In this document: positions 18,665-27,603 of the stretch, piece after piece
How the letters are laid out: every line of letters begins with the position of its first letter
How positions within the stretch are numbered: position 1 is the stretch's first letter
NCBI RefSeq assembly: GCF_043945595.1
Contig: NZ_JBIFNP010000001.1
Span: forward strand, 4,154,001-4,218,000
Direction of reading: 5' to 3'
From: Paenibacillus_S sp043945595
GTDB taxonomy: Bacteria > Bacillota > Bacilli > Paenibacillales > NBRC-103111
DNA: 64,000 bases
Translations under genes and position numbers: made by a program
The notes under the pieces: generated by a model
The model's database searches: none
Told to the model about the DNA's origin: nothing
Seen by the model: the letters and a program-made list of their open reading frames with translations, nothing else

Positions 18665-19837
18665 TTAAGCGCTTCGGCCCGTGAACACGATCCGGAACAA
18701 GTACTGGACGATAAACAGCCACTTATCCGCTCCGCCGGATGTCCCTCCGAGTGAGCCGGAGAAAGAGAACGCCCCGTGGTCGTCGAGCTTGAGCCTCGGA
18801 CTGCCTTTCATAAACAATGGCACGCTGCCGATCGGCTTGCCGCTCAGCATATAATGAACTGCGCCAACTTCGCCGAGCCTGTAATTGGCCGAGGCGGGAT
18901 CATTCATTTGAATTTGCGAGGTAAATTGGTTCTTCTCCGATTCCAATGCCGGATAACCGAAGGAAATGCCCGCAACATAGGAGGTTCCATCAATTACATC
19001 CCCTTTATTGACCAGCGGGTGCAGCGGGAAATTTTTGAACCCGTAATCCAGCAGCTTCGTATGATCGGCCCAGTCATCCGGATCGTTCAGCGTCACGACT
19101 GCCAGCTGCTGTCCGTTGCGGGTTGCTGAAGAAACAAGGCAGCGCTTCGCAATCTTCGTGTAGCCTGTCTTAACGCCATCCGCACCGTCATACAGATTTA
19201 GCATTTTGTTTTTATTCATCCACGTGTAATCCCATGTCTCATTAGGGTTGGGAGCTTTTTTCACCTTGGTTTTTACAATCTCGCGGAAGACCGGATTGCG
19301 CAGCGCGTAAGCCGTCAGCTTCGCCATGTCATTGGCCGTAGAGTAATGGCCTTCCTCATCAAGGCCGGACGGATTTTTAAAGCTGGAGTGTTCCATTCCG
19401 ATCAGTCTGGCCTTCTCGTTCATCATATAGGCGAAGCCCTCGACCGAGCCCCCGACATGCTCCGCGATAGCCGTCGCCGCATCGTTGCCGGAACGAAGCA
19501 TCATACCGTACAGCAGATGCTGAAGGCTCATTTCTTCGCCCAGCTTCAAATAAATGGACGAGCCTTCCTTGCCTGCAGCGTTGCGGCTGATCGTCACCTG
19601 ATCGGATAGCTTGCCGTGCTCGATGGCGACAATCGCCGTCATAATTTTGGTCAAGCTGGCGATGCGCATGGACTTGTCTCCCTGGGAGCTGTACAGGATG
19701 CGGTCCGAGCTGACATCGATCAGAGCGGCGGATTCCGCATGGGTGGAGACGGAGGGCGCGGCCTCGACGGACAAAGGCGTGCTCCATACCGGGATGAGCA
19801 GCAAGAGGGCAAGCGCGAATAAAATCATTCTTTTCAT
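18665..19837 (-). CDS. dacB: D-alanyl-D-alanine carboxypeptidase DacB (sporulation PBP5*)
   Basis: 390 residues starting after AGGAGG. A cleavable signal ends near VEAAPS. The penicillin-binding motifs are SLTK (SxxK, near residue 58), SGND (SxN, near 113) and KTG (in DGVKTGY near 220). A beta-rich C-terminal domain and a final amphipathic tail follow. Its place ahead of spmA-spmB identifies it as the sporulation carboxypeptidase that tunes cortex cross-linking. Confidence 0.93.
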   Translation of the reverse strand: MKRMILFALALLLLIPVWSTPLSVEAAPSVSTHAESAALIDVSSDRILYSSQGDKSMRIASLTKIMTAIVAIEHGKLSDQVTISRNAAGKEGSSIYLKLGEEMSLQHLLYGMMLRSGNDAATAIAEHVGGSVEGFAYMMNEKARLIGMEHSSFKNPSGLDEEGHYSTANDMAKLTAYALRNPVFREIVKTKVKKAPNPNETWDYTWMNKNKMLNLYDGADGVKTGYTKIAKRCLVSSATRNGQQLAVVTLNDPDDWADHTKLLDYGFKNFPLHPLVNKGDVIDGTSYVAGISFGYPALESEKNQFTSQIQMNDPASANYRLGEVGAVHYMLSGKPIGSVPLFMKGSPRLKLDDHGAFSFSGSLGGTSGGADKWLFIVQYLFRIVFTGRSA

Positions 19838-20007
19838 GAGATCCTCCTGAACAATAGAACTTAAACGGCTCTTCTCCTTGGCAAACGGCTTTGCTGCCCG
19901 TCCAAGGATACCTTGTACATATATATGCCCGTCCTGTCCGGTTATGTCCAAGTAGGGCCCGTTCCCGATTGAAATGCTTTCGCCGGAAGCGCCTAATCTG
20001 CGCAGCG

Positions 20008-20034
20008 CAAAAAAGCCCCGAACGAAACGAGGCT
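20008..20034 (-). terminator. Terminator after the HD-GYP/SRAP pair
   Basis: AGCCTCG pairs with CGGGGCT around a seven-base loop, followed by six T on the minus strand. Confidence 0.65.
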
Positions 20035-20143
20035 GCTGAAAAGTTATCGCTGCGAGTACGGAACATTCTCCGACCGCTGTTGTCCCTGAATTTCATTAAA
20101 CGAAACGAGGCCACTGAAAAAGTTATTTTGCTTGCGAGGATGG
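20020..20143. repeat. Imperfect direct repeat, two units of about 45 bases
   Basis: Unit 1 (20020-20062) and unit 2 (20097-20143) share ACGAAACGAGGC, CTGAAAA, GTTAT and TGCGAG in the same order, with small indels. Unit 1 overlaps the terminator above. It may be a duplicated intergenic element; copy number elsewhere is unknown. Confidence 0.4.
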
Positions 20144-20197
20144 AGCCTTATCTCCGCCACACTGCCTGCCGCCGCAGACTCATTGCTGACTTCTTCT

Positions 20198-20914
20198 TTA
20201 CCACAAAGCTTGCAGCGGCTCCACACACTCCGGGCCGTCATGCTTGACATTGCCGACCAGCGGATCGACTTCATACGAGGTCATCTTCTGCGAGAGGTAA
20301 GGCTTGCAAATCGACAGCAGCGCCTCCACATCCGTGATGCGGCGGTCCAGCCAAACGGCTTCATCCTCCGGCCGCAAAATAACCGGCATCCGGTTGTGCA
20401 CCTCGGCCACGAGCTCATTAGGCTCAGTGGTAAGAATGGCGCACGTATGCAGCTTCGTGCCGTCGGCCATAAGCCAGGTATCGTAGATCGCGGCCATGCC
20501 GAATAACGCCCCGTCCTTCAGCATAAAGCGGACGGGCTGCTTTCGTTTGCCGGCCGCCTTCCACTCGAAGAAGCCGTCTGCCGGGACAATGCAGCGCTTC
20601 CTCTCCAGCATTTTGCGGAAGCCGGGCTTTTGCCCGACTGTCTCCGCGCGCAAATTCATCGGCTTGGGGCCGCTGTTCTCCTCCTGAGACCAGCTGGGGA
20701 CAAGCCCCCACCTCAGCTGGCCGAGCCGATAAGGCCCCGGCTGACTGTCCTGGTGCCCCTCCGCCGCCGCATTTCCGCCGATCAGCGCGGGAATCCACTG
20801 CCCCGGCGCCACATTGTAGCGCGGAGCATAGCTGCCGATTTCCGGCGGCGTTTCCACCATAAACCGGAAAAGCAGCTCCTCCAGCGAAATAGTAATCGTA
20901 TATCTGCCGCACAT
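20198..20914 (-). CDS. SRAP-domain protein (SOS response-associated, YedK/HMCES family)
   Basis: 238 residues. The second residue, Cys2 in MCGRYT, is the catalytic residue that forms a thiazolidine link to abasic sites in single-stranded DNA. The other family residues are present: Asn in RYNVAPG near residue 35, NLRAET near 88, Glu in GFFEW near 114 and His in HNRMPVIL near 170. Its ATG directly follows the stop of the HD-GYP gene, so the two are coupled. Confidence 0.93.
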   Translation of the reverse strand: MCGRYTITISLEELLFRFMVETPPEIGSYAPRYNVAPGQWIPALIGGNAAAEGHQDSQPGPYRLGQLRWGLVPSWSQEENSGPKPMNLRAETVGQKPGFRKMLERKRCIVPADGFFEWKAAGKRKQPVRFMLKDGALFGMAAIYDTWLMADGTKLHTCAILTTEPNELVAEVHNRMPVILRPEDEAVWLDRRITDVEALLSICKPYLSQKMTSYEVDPLVGNVKHDGPECVEPLQALW

Positions 20915-22012
20915 TTACGCACCACTCCAATCATCGACGCCGCTCACGAACACAGTAAGCCGCTCGGATAAGTCGACTTCATAAGGCTGCGACACCCGCT
21001 GCCTGTCAGCATCCTCCAATACTCTAACGATAGGCCGCTGAGGCACGTTCGGATTGATGCGGACCACCACGCCCTTCTCCCCTGTGCTCAGCATAACCGT
21101 CAGGCCGAGCGGGTAGATCGCCACATTGTCGCGAAATAACGCCACTTTTTTATGCTCATAAAGCGTGCCGACACCGGCAAAAAGCACCTCCATCGCTTGA
21201 TGGGGCAGCATCGCCTGCCGATGGGGCCGGTGCGTCGTGATGGCATCGTAGCTGTCCGCCACTGCTACCCATTTGGCAAATTCAATCATCTCATCGCCCT
21301 TGATGCCTCGCGGATAACCGCTGCCATCCTCGCGTTCATGATGCTGAAAAGCGCAGTGTGCCGCTAGCAGCGGCATGTTAGGCTCGTCCTTAAGCAGCTT
21401 GAAGCCGTAGACGGGATGCTTCTTCACTTCGTTCCATTCCTCCGGAGTCAGCGGACCCGGTTTTTTTATCATTTCCTGGTTAATCTTCGTCTTGCCGATA
21501 TCGTGAAGCAGGGCTCCGAGTCCCAGCGTCGTCAGCTCGTCCCGGCTGAAGCCGTTGACCATGCCGAGCATCGTTGCGTAAATACAGACGTTCAAAGAAT
21601 GCTGGAATAAATAATTGTTCAGCACATTCATATTCATCAGCATCATCATAGAGCCTTCGCGGCCATCCAAATCGTCTATGATCATCTTGATCACATTGCC
21701 GAACGCTTTTCCCATCACATGCTGCTTGGAAAATTTGGCTCTGCTGTTTCCTTCCATGAGCGCGCGAAAATGGGTGCGAACCTCGCCCAAAGCCTTGATC
21801 CGCGTTTCATCTGAAATCGGATCTTCTACGACAATGTCCTCCGTGTCCGGATCTTTTATGTATACATAATCGATGCCAAGCTGCTGAAGCCGCCGGATCA
21901 ATGACTGTGAGAGTTCAGCGCGCTCATTCAGTAAAATAAGGCCCTCTTCATTAAAAATACATTTTCCTAAACGCATGCCGGGAACGCAGGAGCTCGTAGG
22001 AATTAATCTCAC
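20915..22012 (-). CDS. HD-GYP domain phosphodiesterase
   Basis: 365 residues from a GTG after GAGAGG. An N-terminal region (1-110) with no clear domain is followed by an HD-GYP domain. LLHDIGK near residue 167 is the HD metal motif and REDGSGYPRG near 228 is the GYP motif, both intact. Such enzymes hydrolyse cyclic-di-GMP or related dinucleotides. Together with the PilZ protein at the left edge it points to c-di-GMP signalling in this organism. Confidence 0.9.
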   Translation of the reverse strand: MRLIPTSSCVPGMRLGKCIFNEEGLILLNERAELSQSLIRRLQQLGIDYVYIKDPDTEDIVVEDPISDETRIKALGEVRTHFRALMEGNSRAKFSKQHVMGKAFGNVIKMIIDDLDGREGSMMMLMNMNVLNNYLFQHSLNVCIYATMLGMVNGFSRDELTTLGLGALLHDIGKTKINQEMIKKPGPLTPEEWNEVKKHPVYGFKLLKDEPNMPLLAAHCAFQHHEREDGSGYPRGIKGDEMIEFAKWVAVADSYDAITTHRPHRQAMLPHQAMEVLFAGVGTLYEHKKVALFRDNVAIYPLGLTVMLSTGEKGVVVRINPNVPQRPIVRVLEDADRQRVSQPYEVDLSERLTVFVSGVDDWSGA

Positions 22013-22153
22013 AGAAAAACCTCTCTCATCATAGCATTAGCTTAAATATAGCAAGAAATATTCAGAATCGGCAATATCCATTTCACCATCGCATGTCAGG
22101 CTTGCTTGCAGGGTGACGCCGCAGAACCAGAGCGCCCGGACATCCCGGATCGC

Positions 22154-22182
22154 AAAAAAGCCGCCCGATGAACGGGCAGCCT
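22154..22182 (-). terminator. Terminator after gerW
   Basis: GCCGCCCG (22160-22167) pairs with CGGGCAGC (22173-22180); six T follow on the minus strand. Confidence 0.8.
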
Positions 22183-22208
22183 CGAATCAAAATGATTTAC
22201 CGGCAAAA

Positions 22209-22679
22209 TTAGACGATAAAGTTCTGATTTTCTATATTGTTCGTAACCTGCGCTCCATGCTCCGACACGCCCGCTGTTTTGCTTTTCATCATGCTCTGGA
22301 TGCGGTTCACCACGTGCGGTGCCGAATCGATCAGACGCTCCAGCAGATGGGTCTGGTTGTCGAGCGGCACAATCTTGACTCCGTGCTTGCCCACCACCAG
22401 AAAAGCAATCGGCGTAATGGAAACCCCGCCGCCGCTGCCGCCGCCGAAGGGAAGCGCCACATTGGCATTCATTCCGTCGTGACGCGTACCTGCCGTGCCT
22501 TCCTCTGCGCCGAATTCGCTGCCGCCTGCCGCGAATCCAAAGCCGACTTTGGATATCGGCATAATGACGCTGCCATCCGGAGTTTCAACCGGATCACCCA
22601 CAATCGTATTGACGTCCACCATCTCTTTGATGTTTTCCATGGCGGTTTTCATTAAACCTTGAATCGGATGCTCTGCCAT
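22209..22679 (-). CDS. gerW: GerW family sporulation protein (YtfJ)
   Basis: 156 residues from the second of two adjacent ATG codons, seven bases after AGGAGG, giving MAEHPIQGLMKT. VGDPVETPDGSVIMPISKV and the glycine-rich VGFGFAAGGSEF stretch are family hallmarks. In B. subtilis this forespore protein is required for lysozyme-independent germination steps. It pairs with the DUF2953 gene upstream, as ytfI-ytfJ do. Confidence 0.93.
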   Translation of the reverse strand: MAEHPIQGLMKTAMENIKEMVDVNTIVGDPVETPDGSVIMPISKVGFGFAAGGSEFGAEEGTAGTRHDGMNANVALPFGGGSGGGVSITPIAFLVVGKHGVKIVPLDNQTHLLERLIDSAPHVVNRIQSMMKSKTAGVSEHGAQVTNNIENQNFIV

Positions 22680-22811
22680 CATGAGTCCTCCTTATATTCC
22701 TGATTTGAAATAAGGTTCTGTTAAGCATTTGTTAGAGTTCCCTGGCCTTCGGCACGATATTCCGGCGCGGCGTTAGCAAAAGTTAACTGGCCTTCAGCAG
22801 TTCTCTGCCGC

Positions 22812-23498
22812 TCAGTTCTGCTCGAAAGGCTTGAAAATAACGCGCTGCCACGTTTTTAATCCGTCCTTCACTCGGAGTATGCGGAATAGGAGCCGGATTC
22901 CTGCAAGCAAAATATAAAATAACCGGATTTTTGCGATGCAAATGATTTCGGTTGCGAACGCGTATTCGTTATATTGCGGCACCACCAGCAGCCGAGGCCG
23001 GGTTTCCAATTGAATGAATTGAAACAGGAAGCCGAGCAGCGAAGACTTCAAGCTCCAGACCAGACCGGTTGCCATAGCCGTTTCGGCGGCATCGCCCAAG
23101 CCTACGTTCGTTTTCCAATACAGCTTCGTACAGCGGACATGCTTCAATGTTTCAAGCATCCACTTATGAAATTGAAAGCAGTGCTCAAGCAATACCTGAA
23201 CATTGTCATAGGCCTGCTTGATCCGCTCCATCGTGATCTTCCCATGGGAGCCCTGCTCCAGATTGTTGTTGGATTTATTGACAACCTCAGCTTTAACTTC
23301 AAAGGCATTTTGCAATTCGGATAACTTTAACACCGGAATAGACAAACGCTGCTTGACGAGTCCGCTCATCGCATGGACATCCACGACGATTTCATCATCA
23401 GCGTGCCTTCGCATTAAGGTCAATCTGCATTTGATGCTGCTGGAAAGCACAATCACGAAGCAGACGGCCACGATCCCGGCCACCCAGGCCCATTTCAT
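22812..23498 (-). CDS. ytfI: DUF2953 domain protein (YtfI-like)
   Basis: 228 residues. An N-terminal membrane helix (residues 3-20) is followed by a soluble domain. Near residue 125 the TKLYWKTNVGLGDAAETAMATG block is the DUF2953 signature, followed by a hydrophobic stretch and QLETRPRL. Function unknown; constant pairing with gerW suggests a sporulation role. Confidence 0.85.
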   Translation of the reverse strand: MKWAWVAGIVAVCFVIVLSSSIKCRLTLMRRHADDEIVVDVHAMSGLVKQRLSIPVLKLSELQNAFEVKAEVVNKSNNNLEQGSHGKITMERIKQAYDNVQVLLEHCFQFHKWMLETLKHVRCTKLYWKTNVGLGDAAETAMATGLVWSLKSSLLGFLFQFIQLETRPRLLVVPQYNEYAFATEIICIAKIRLFYILLAGIRLLFRILRVKDGLKTWQRVIFKPFEQN

Positions 23499-23629
23499 AA
23501 TTTCCCTCCCGCTTTCATGAAATAACGCGTTTTCTTGGCATGCAAAAATAACCCCGTTGATGAAAGGAAGCTTGGCGGCTTCGCTTCATTTAGGAGTTAG
23601 TATAGCCCTAGGCTGGTAAAACATGCGCG

Positions 23630-24238
23630 TCATTCCGTATCCGATACGTCCTCGAACGTGATCTGCTCCGCTTCCAGCTTATTGAACAGCAGCCGGGTTT
23701 CTTCCTCAAGCCCTTCGTCCACCTGAAACAAGGAGGTTTCGGGCAGCTCGCTGATATGACTGAGAGCAAAGTAATCCAGAAACGCTTTGGTCGTGCCGTA
23801 CAGAATAGGACGTCCCGGCGCATCGGCCCGGTTCACTTCCTGGATCAAGTCTTTGGCGACCAGCGTCTGCAAAGCGCGTTCTGCTTTCACGCCGCGGATT
23901 TCTTCAATTTCCACCCGCGTGATCGGCTGCTTGTAGGCTACAATGGCCAGCGTCTCCAGCGCCGCCTGGGAAAGCGAAGAACGTGACGGAGAATGGGCCA
24001 GCCGTTCAAAATAAGGCGCGTGGGCAGGCAAAGTAGTGAGCTGGTACGTTCCGGCAAGCTCAACGATTTGCAAGCCGCGATGACCCGAACGGAAATCGCT
24101 CTGCAGATCCTTCACCAGATCACGGATGAAATTAGCGTCCTGCTCCAGTATTTCAGCCAGCTGCTTGGCATCCAGACCCTCGTCCCCTGCCACAAAAAGC
24201 AAGCCTTCAATAACTGATTTCATCTGTTGAAAATCCAT
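23630..24238 (-). CDS. scpB: Segregation and condensation protein B
   Basis: 202 residues, two winged-helix domains. SVIEGLLFVAGDEGL opens the protein and YKQPITRVEIEEIRGV near residue 95 is the family signature. ScpB dimers bridge ScpA and SMC in chromosome condensation and segregation. The start overlaps the end of scpA by 32 bases. Confidence 0.95.
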   Translation of the reverse strand: MDFQQMKSVIEGLLFVAGDEGLDAKQLAEILEQDANFIRDLVKDLQSDFRSGHRGLQIVELAGTYQLTTLPAHAPYFERLAHSPSRSSLSQAALETLAIVAYKQPITRVEIEEIRGVKAERALQTLVAKDLIQEVNRADAPGRPILYGTTKAFLDYFALSHISELPETSLFQVDEGLEEETRLLFNKLEAEQITFEDVSDTE

Positions 24239-24995
24239 CTGCCGTTCCGTCCTCTCTTGCCTGTATCACAATATCCTCAAATAAACGATGCTGGTAGCAT
24301 ACGATGACCTTCACCTTCATCAGCTCCAGCATGGCCAAAAACGTTGTTACGATGCCTTCACGCGATGCGTCATGGTCAATGAGCTTGGAAAAAAGCAGCT
24401 TGCCCCCCGCATGCTCCAGCAGTTGAACCACTTCCGACATCCGGTCCTTCACGGAAATCTCATCCTTGCGGATTTTGGCTACCATGTTGCGGTTGGTCAT
24501 CCGGCGCAGCGCCCGCTGAAAGGCGTAAACCAGGTCCGCGATATGAAGCCCTTTGACCGGATTCTCGATCGTTGCCGGAATATAAGGAGTTAAATCCTCC
24601 GGCTCACGGGTATAAATCAGGCTTCGTTCGAGCTCTTTGTCCCGCAAATGATCCGCTATCGCTTTATACTTACGGTATTCAATCAGCTTCGCTACCAGCT
24701 CCGCACGAGGATCATAATCCTCGTCCATCATATAATCGTCATACTCAATCTCGATAACGGGAGGCTTCGGCAGCAGCATCTTGCTTTTGATGGAGAGCAG
24801 CGTCGCAGCCATGACGAGAAACTCGCTCGTCACCTCCAGCTCCAGCTCCTGCATCGCATCGAGGTATTCCATATATTGATCCGTGATTTCTTTGATTGGA
24901 ATATTGTAAATATCCACTTCCGCTTTATCAATCAGATGGAGCAGCAAATCAAGGGGGCCTTCGAACGTATCCAGCTTGTAAGTTACTTTATCCAA
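24207..24995 (-). CDS. scpA: Segregation and condensation protein A
   Basis: 262 residues from a TTG nine bases or so after GGGGGA; no ATG is available near this end. YKLDTFEGPLDLLLHLI is the kleisin N-terminal motif, LSIKSKMLLP lies near residue 78, and the C-terminal winged helix binds the SMC head. Kleisin of the SMC-ScpAB complex. Confidence 0.95.
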   Translation of the reverse strand: MDKVTYKLDTFEGPLDLLLHLIDKAEVDIYNIPIKEITDQYMEYLDAMQELELEVTSEFLVMAATLLSIKSKMLLPKPPVIEIEYDDYMMDEDYDPRAELVAKLIEYRKYKAIADHLRDKELERSLIYTREPEDLTPYIPATIENPVKGLHIADLVYAFQRALRRMTNRNMVAKIRKDEISVKDRMSEVVQLLEHAGGKLLFSKLIDHDASREGIVTTFLAMLELMKVKVIVCYQHRLFEDIVIQAREDGTADGFSTDEISY

Positions 24996-25059
24996 CCAGT
25001 ACTTCCCCCTAAAGACTTTACATGTAATGAGCAAAGCCGGCTTTATAACATCATTAAAT

Positions 25060-25097
25060 CATAAGCTAGGTTCTGCCGGAACAAAACCTAGCTTATG
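25060..25097 (-). terminator. Hairpin between ribH and scpA
   Basis: CATAAGCTAGGTT (25060-25072) is inverted at 25085-25097, a perfect 13-bp stem. The following minus-strand sequence is T-containing but weak. It probably ends the rib operon. Confidence 0.6.
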
Positions 25098-25113
25098 CTA
25101 AGATATCATTGAA

Positions 25114-25581
25114 TTAAGACAATTGTCTAGTCAGGTTCGCCATTTCAATCGCGGTAGCAGCGGCCTCCCAGCCTTTATTTCCTGCTTTCGTCCCCGCACG
25201 CTCAACCGCTTGCTCGATCGAATCGGTAGTCAATACACCGAAAATCGTCGGTACGCCGGTTTTCAAGTTAATTGCCGCCACCCCTTTAGCCACTTCGCTG
25301 CAAACATAATCGAAGTGCGGTGTGGAGCCGCGGATTACGGCGCCGAGTGTAATGACAGCGTCGTATTTGCCGCTTTCGGCCATTTTCTGTGCGATCAGCG
25401 AGATTTCGAATGCGCCCGGCACCCATGCCACCTCTACCTCGTCGTCCTTAACGCCGTGACGCTTCAGCGCATCCAGAGCGCCTCCGAGCAGCTTGCTCGT
25501 AATAAATTCGTTGAAACGGCCGACAACAATGCCGTATCTTAATCCCTCGGATACTAAATGTCCTTCGTATACTTTCGCCAT
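25114..25581 (-). CDS. ribH: 6,7-dimethyl-8-ribityllumazine synthase
   Basis: 155 residues. VVGRFNEFIT binds the substrate, VPGAFEIS near residue 55 and the His in STPHFDYV near 88 complete the active site. It condenses the pyrimidine and 3,4-dihydroxybutanone phosphate into lumazine. Last gene of the rib operon. Confidence 0.97.
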   Translation of the reverse strand: MAKVYEGHLVSEGLRYGIVVGRFNEFITSKLLGGALDALKRHGVKDDEVEVAWVPGAFEISLIAQKMAESGKYDAVITLGAVIRGSTPHFDYVCSEVAKGVAAINLKTGVPTIFGVLTTDSIEQAVERAGTKAGNKGWEAAATAIEMANLTRQLS

Positions 25582-25689
25582 AATTCGTCAACATCCTTCC
25601 TGATTGCATATATTTTTTCACAAAATTCCTGCACAGCGGCCAAGCCAGACCGGCTTACATCTCCAGGCCCGGACGGGGAGCAGCCCCGC

Positions 25690-26904
25690 CTAAATCTCGA
25701 ATTCCAGCAGATGCCCGAGCTTTTCCTGCTTCGTATGCAGGTAGTTCGAGTTGGACTCGTTCTCTTGCATCTGAATCGGAACGCGTTCGACGACTTCGAG
25801 ACCGTAGCCTTCCAGCCCTTTGATTTTGCGCGGATTGTTGGTCAGCAGCCGGATTTGGGTTATCCCCAGATCCTTCAAAATTTGAGCGCCGATCCCGTAA
25901 TCCCGCAGATCGGGCGCAAAGCCCAGCTTCAGGTTCGCATCCACGGTATCCAGGCCCTGCTCCTGCAAAACGTAAGCCTTCAGCTTATTGATCAAGCCGA
26001 TGCCTCGGCCTTCCTGCCGCATATACAGCAGCACGCCAGAGCCGGCTTCGTCGATCTGCTTCAGCGCAGCGTTCAGCTGCGGACCGCAGTCGCACCGGTG
26101 GGAGTGGAACACATCTCCGGTCAGGCACTCGGAGTGAACGCGCACCAATGTCGGGACAGAGCCGTCGATTTGGCCTTTAACCAGCGCGACATGCTCCTTA
26201 TTGTCCACCGCGTTCGTGTAAGCGATGGCGGTGAACACTCCGTAGTCGGTCGGCAGCTTCACATCGACCTCGCGTTGAATCAGCTTTTCTTTATGATTGC
26301 GATACTCGATCAGGTCCTGAATCGTGATCAGCTTCAGGTCGTGCTTGGCTGCAATTTCAAGCAGCTGGGGGACGCGGGCCATTTCCCCGTCCTCCTTGAT
26401 CACTTCGCAAATGACCGCGGCAGGATAGGAACCGCACATCCGCGCCAAATCGACCGCAGCCTCCGTATGACCGGCACGGCGCAGCACGCCGCCCTTCTTG
26501 GCAATAAGCGGGAACATATGGCCTGGCCGGCGGAAATGCTCGGGTCTCGTCGTCGGATCGATCAGAGCTTTCACCGTCATGGAGCGCTCGGTCGCGGAAA
26601 TGCCCGTCGTCGTCTCAGAGTAATCGACCGAAACGGTAAAGGCCGTCCCGTGGTAGTCGGTGTTTTTGGTGACCATCGGCGGCAGCTCCAGCTCCCGGGC
26701 CCTCTCTTCCGTAATCGGCACGCACACAAGCCCACGGCCTTCCTTGATCATAAAGTTAATGACGTCCGGGGTGGCTTTGTCCGCCAAAGCAATAAAATCC
26801 CCTTCATTTTCGCGGTCCTGGTCATCCACTACAATAATCACTTTGCCCAGCATAAGGTCATAAATCGCTTCTTCAATGGTATGAAATGAAGTCGGTTTCG
26901 TCAT
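25690..26904 (-). CDS. ribBA: Bifunctional 3,4-dihydroxybutanone-phosphate synthase / GTP cyclohydrolase II
   Basis: 404 residues. The N-terminal DHBP synthase half (1-205) has DDQDRENEGDFI and RRAGHTEAAVDL. The C-terminal cyclohydrolase half has the zinc site in CLTGDVFHSHRCDCG and the catalytic RQEGRGIGL. It feeds both branches of riboflavin synthesis. Confidence 0.97.
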   Translation of the reverse strand: MTKPTSFHTIEEAIYDLMLGKVIIVVDDQDRENEGDFIALADKATPDVINFMIKEGRGLVCVPITEERARELELPPMVTKNTDYHGTAFTVSVDYSETTTGISATERSMTVKALIDPTTRPEHFRRPGHMFPLIAKKGGVLRRAGHTEAAVDLARMCGSYPAAVICEVIKEDGEMARVPQLLEIAAKHDLKLITIQDLIEYRNHKEKLIQREVDVKLPTDYGVFTAIAYTNAVDNKEHVALVKGQIDGSVPTLVRVHSECLTGDVFHSHRCDCGPQLNAALKQIDEAGSGVLLYMRQEGRGIGLINKLKAYVLQEQGLDTVDANLKLGFAPDLRDYGIGAQILKDLGITQIRLLTNNPRKIKGLEGYGLEVVERVPIQMQENESNSNYLHTKQEKLGHLLEFEI

Positions 26905-26937
26905 AGCTTCTATCCCTGCCTTCCTTATTCTGCCGTT

Positions 26938-27603
26938 TTACAGAAATCCGTTCTCGGATAAAAAGGCCTCTGTCAACCGGCTCGACTTGCCCGGGGCAGC
27001 AGGGTCCGGATTCCGGCTCAACAGCAGCTTCTCTATATATTTGCCCAGCACATCGGCTTCCAAATTCACCTCATCGCCCGCATGCTTGCGCTGCAGCACC
27101 GTTTGGGCCAGCGTATGAGGAATTATGGATACCGTAAATCCCCGGTCGTCTACATGCACCAAGGTAAGACTGATGCCGTCGACCGTAATCGAACCGTGCG
27201 GAATCAAATATTTTAAAATATCCCGCTCCTGCGGCTCGATCTGGAAAACGACTGCGTTTTCCTCCGGCTTCCGCGAGGTGATGATTCCGGTGGAATCCAC
27301 ATGCCCCTGCACAATATGACCGCCGAAGCGTCCGCCGGCCGCCATCGCTCTCTCCAAATTGACTGCATCCCCGACGTGGAGTCTCTGCAGCGAGGTTCTG
27401 CGGAACGTTTCCGGCATGACATCCACCGTAATGGAGGACTCGTCAAACTGAACGACCGTAAGGCAAACTCCGTTGACGGCAATGCTGTCCCCTAGATGAA
27501 CGTCCTCCAAAATGCGTTTGGCTCCGATCGTCAGGATCATCGCCTGTCCCTGCTTTGTAATCCGGCGCATGGTGCCGATTTCTTCAATGATTCCCGTGAA
27601 CAA
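26938..27603 (-). CDS. ribE: Riboflavin synthase, alpha chain
   Basis: 221 residues with two lumazine-binding repeats (about 1-96 and 97-195). It starts with the family MFTGIIEEIG, read from a TTG six bases after AGGTGA, and overlaps the ribD end by 20 bases. It dismutates two lumazines to riboflavin. Confidence 0.96.
   Translation of the reverse strand: MFTGIIEEIGTMRRITKQGQAMILTIGAKRILEDVHLGDSIAVNGVCLTVVQFDESSITVDVMPETFRRTSLQRLHVGDAVNLERAMAAGGRFGGHIVQGHVDSTGIITSRKPEENAVVFQIEPQERDILKYLIPHGSITVDGISLTLVHVDDRGFTVSIIPHTLAQTVLQRKHAGDEVNLEADVLGKYIEKLLLSRNPDPAAPGKSSRLTEAFLSENGFL

Noticed and set aside
25558..26889. 443-codon plus-strand frame
   Set aside because: It is antisense to ribBA, whose motifs are complete; a by-product of codon bias.
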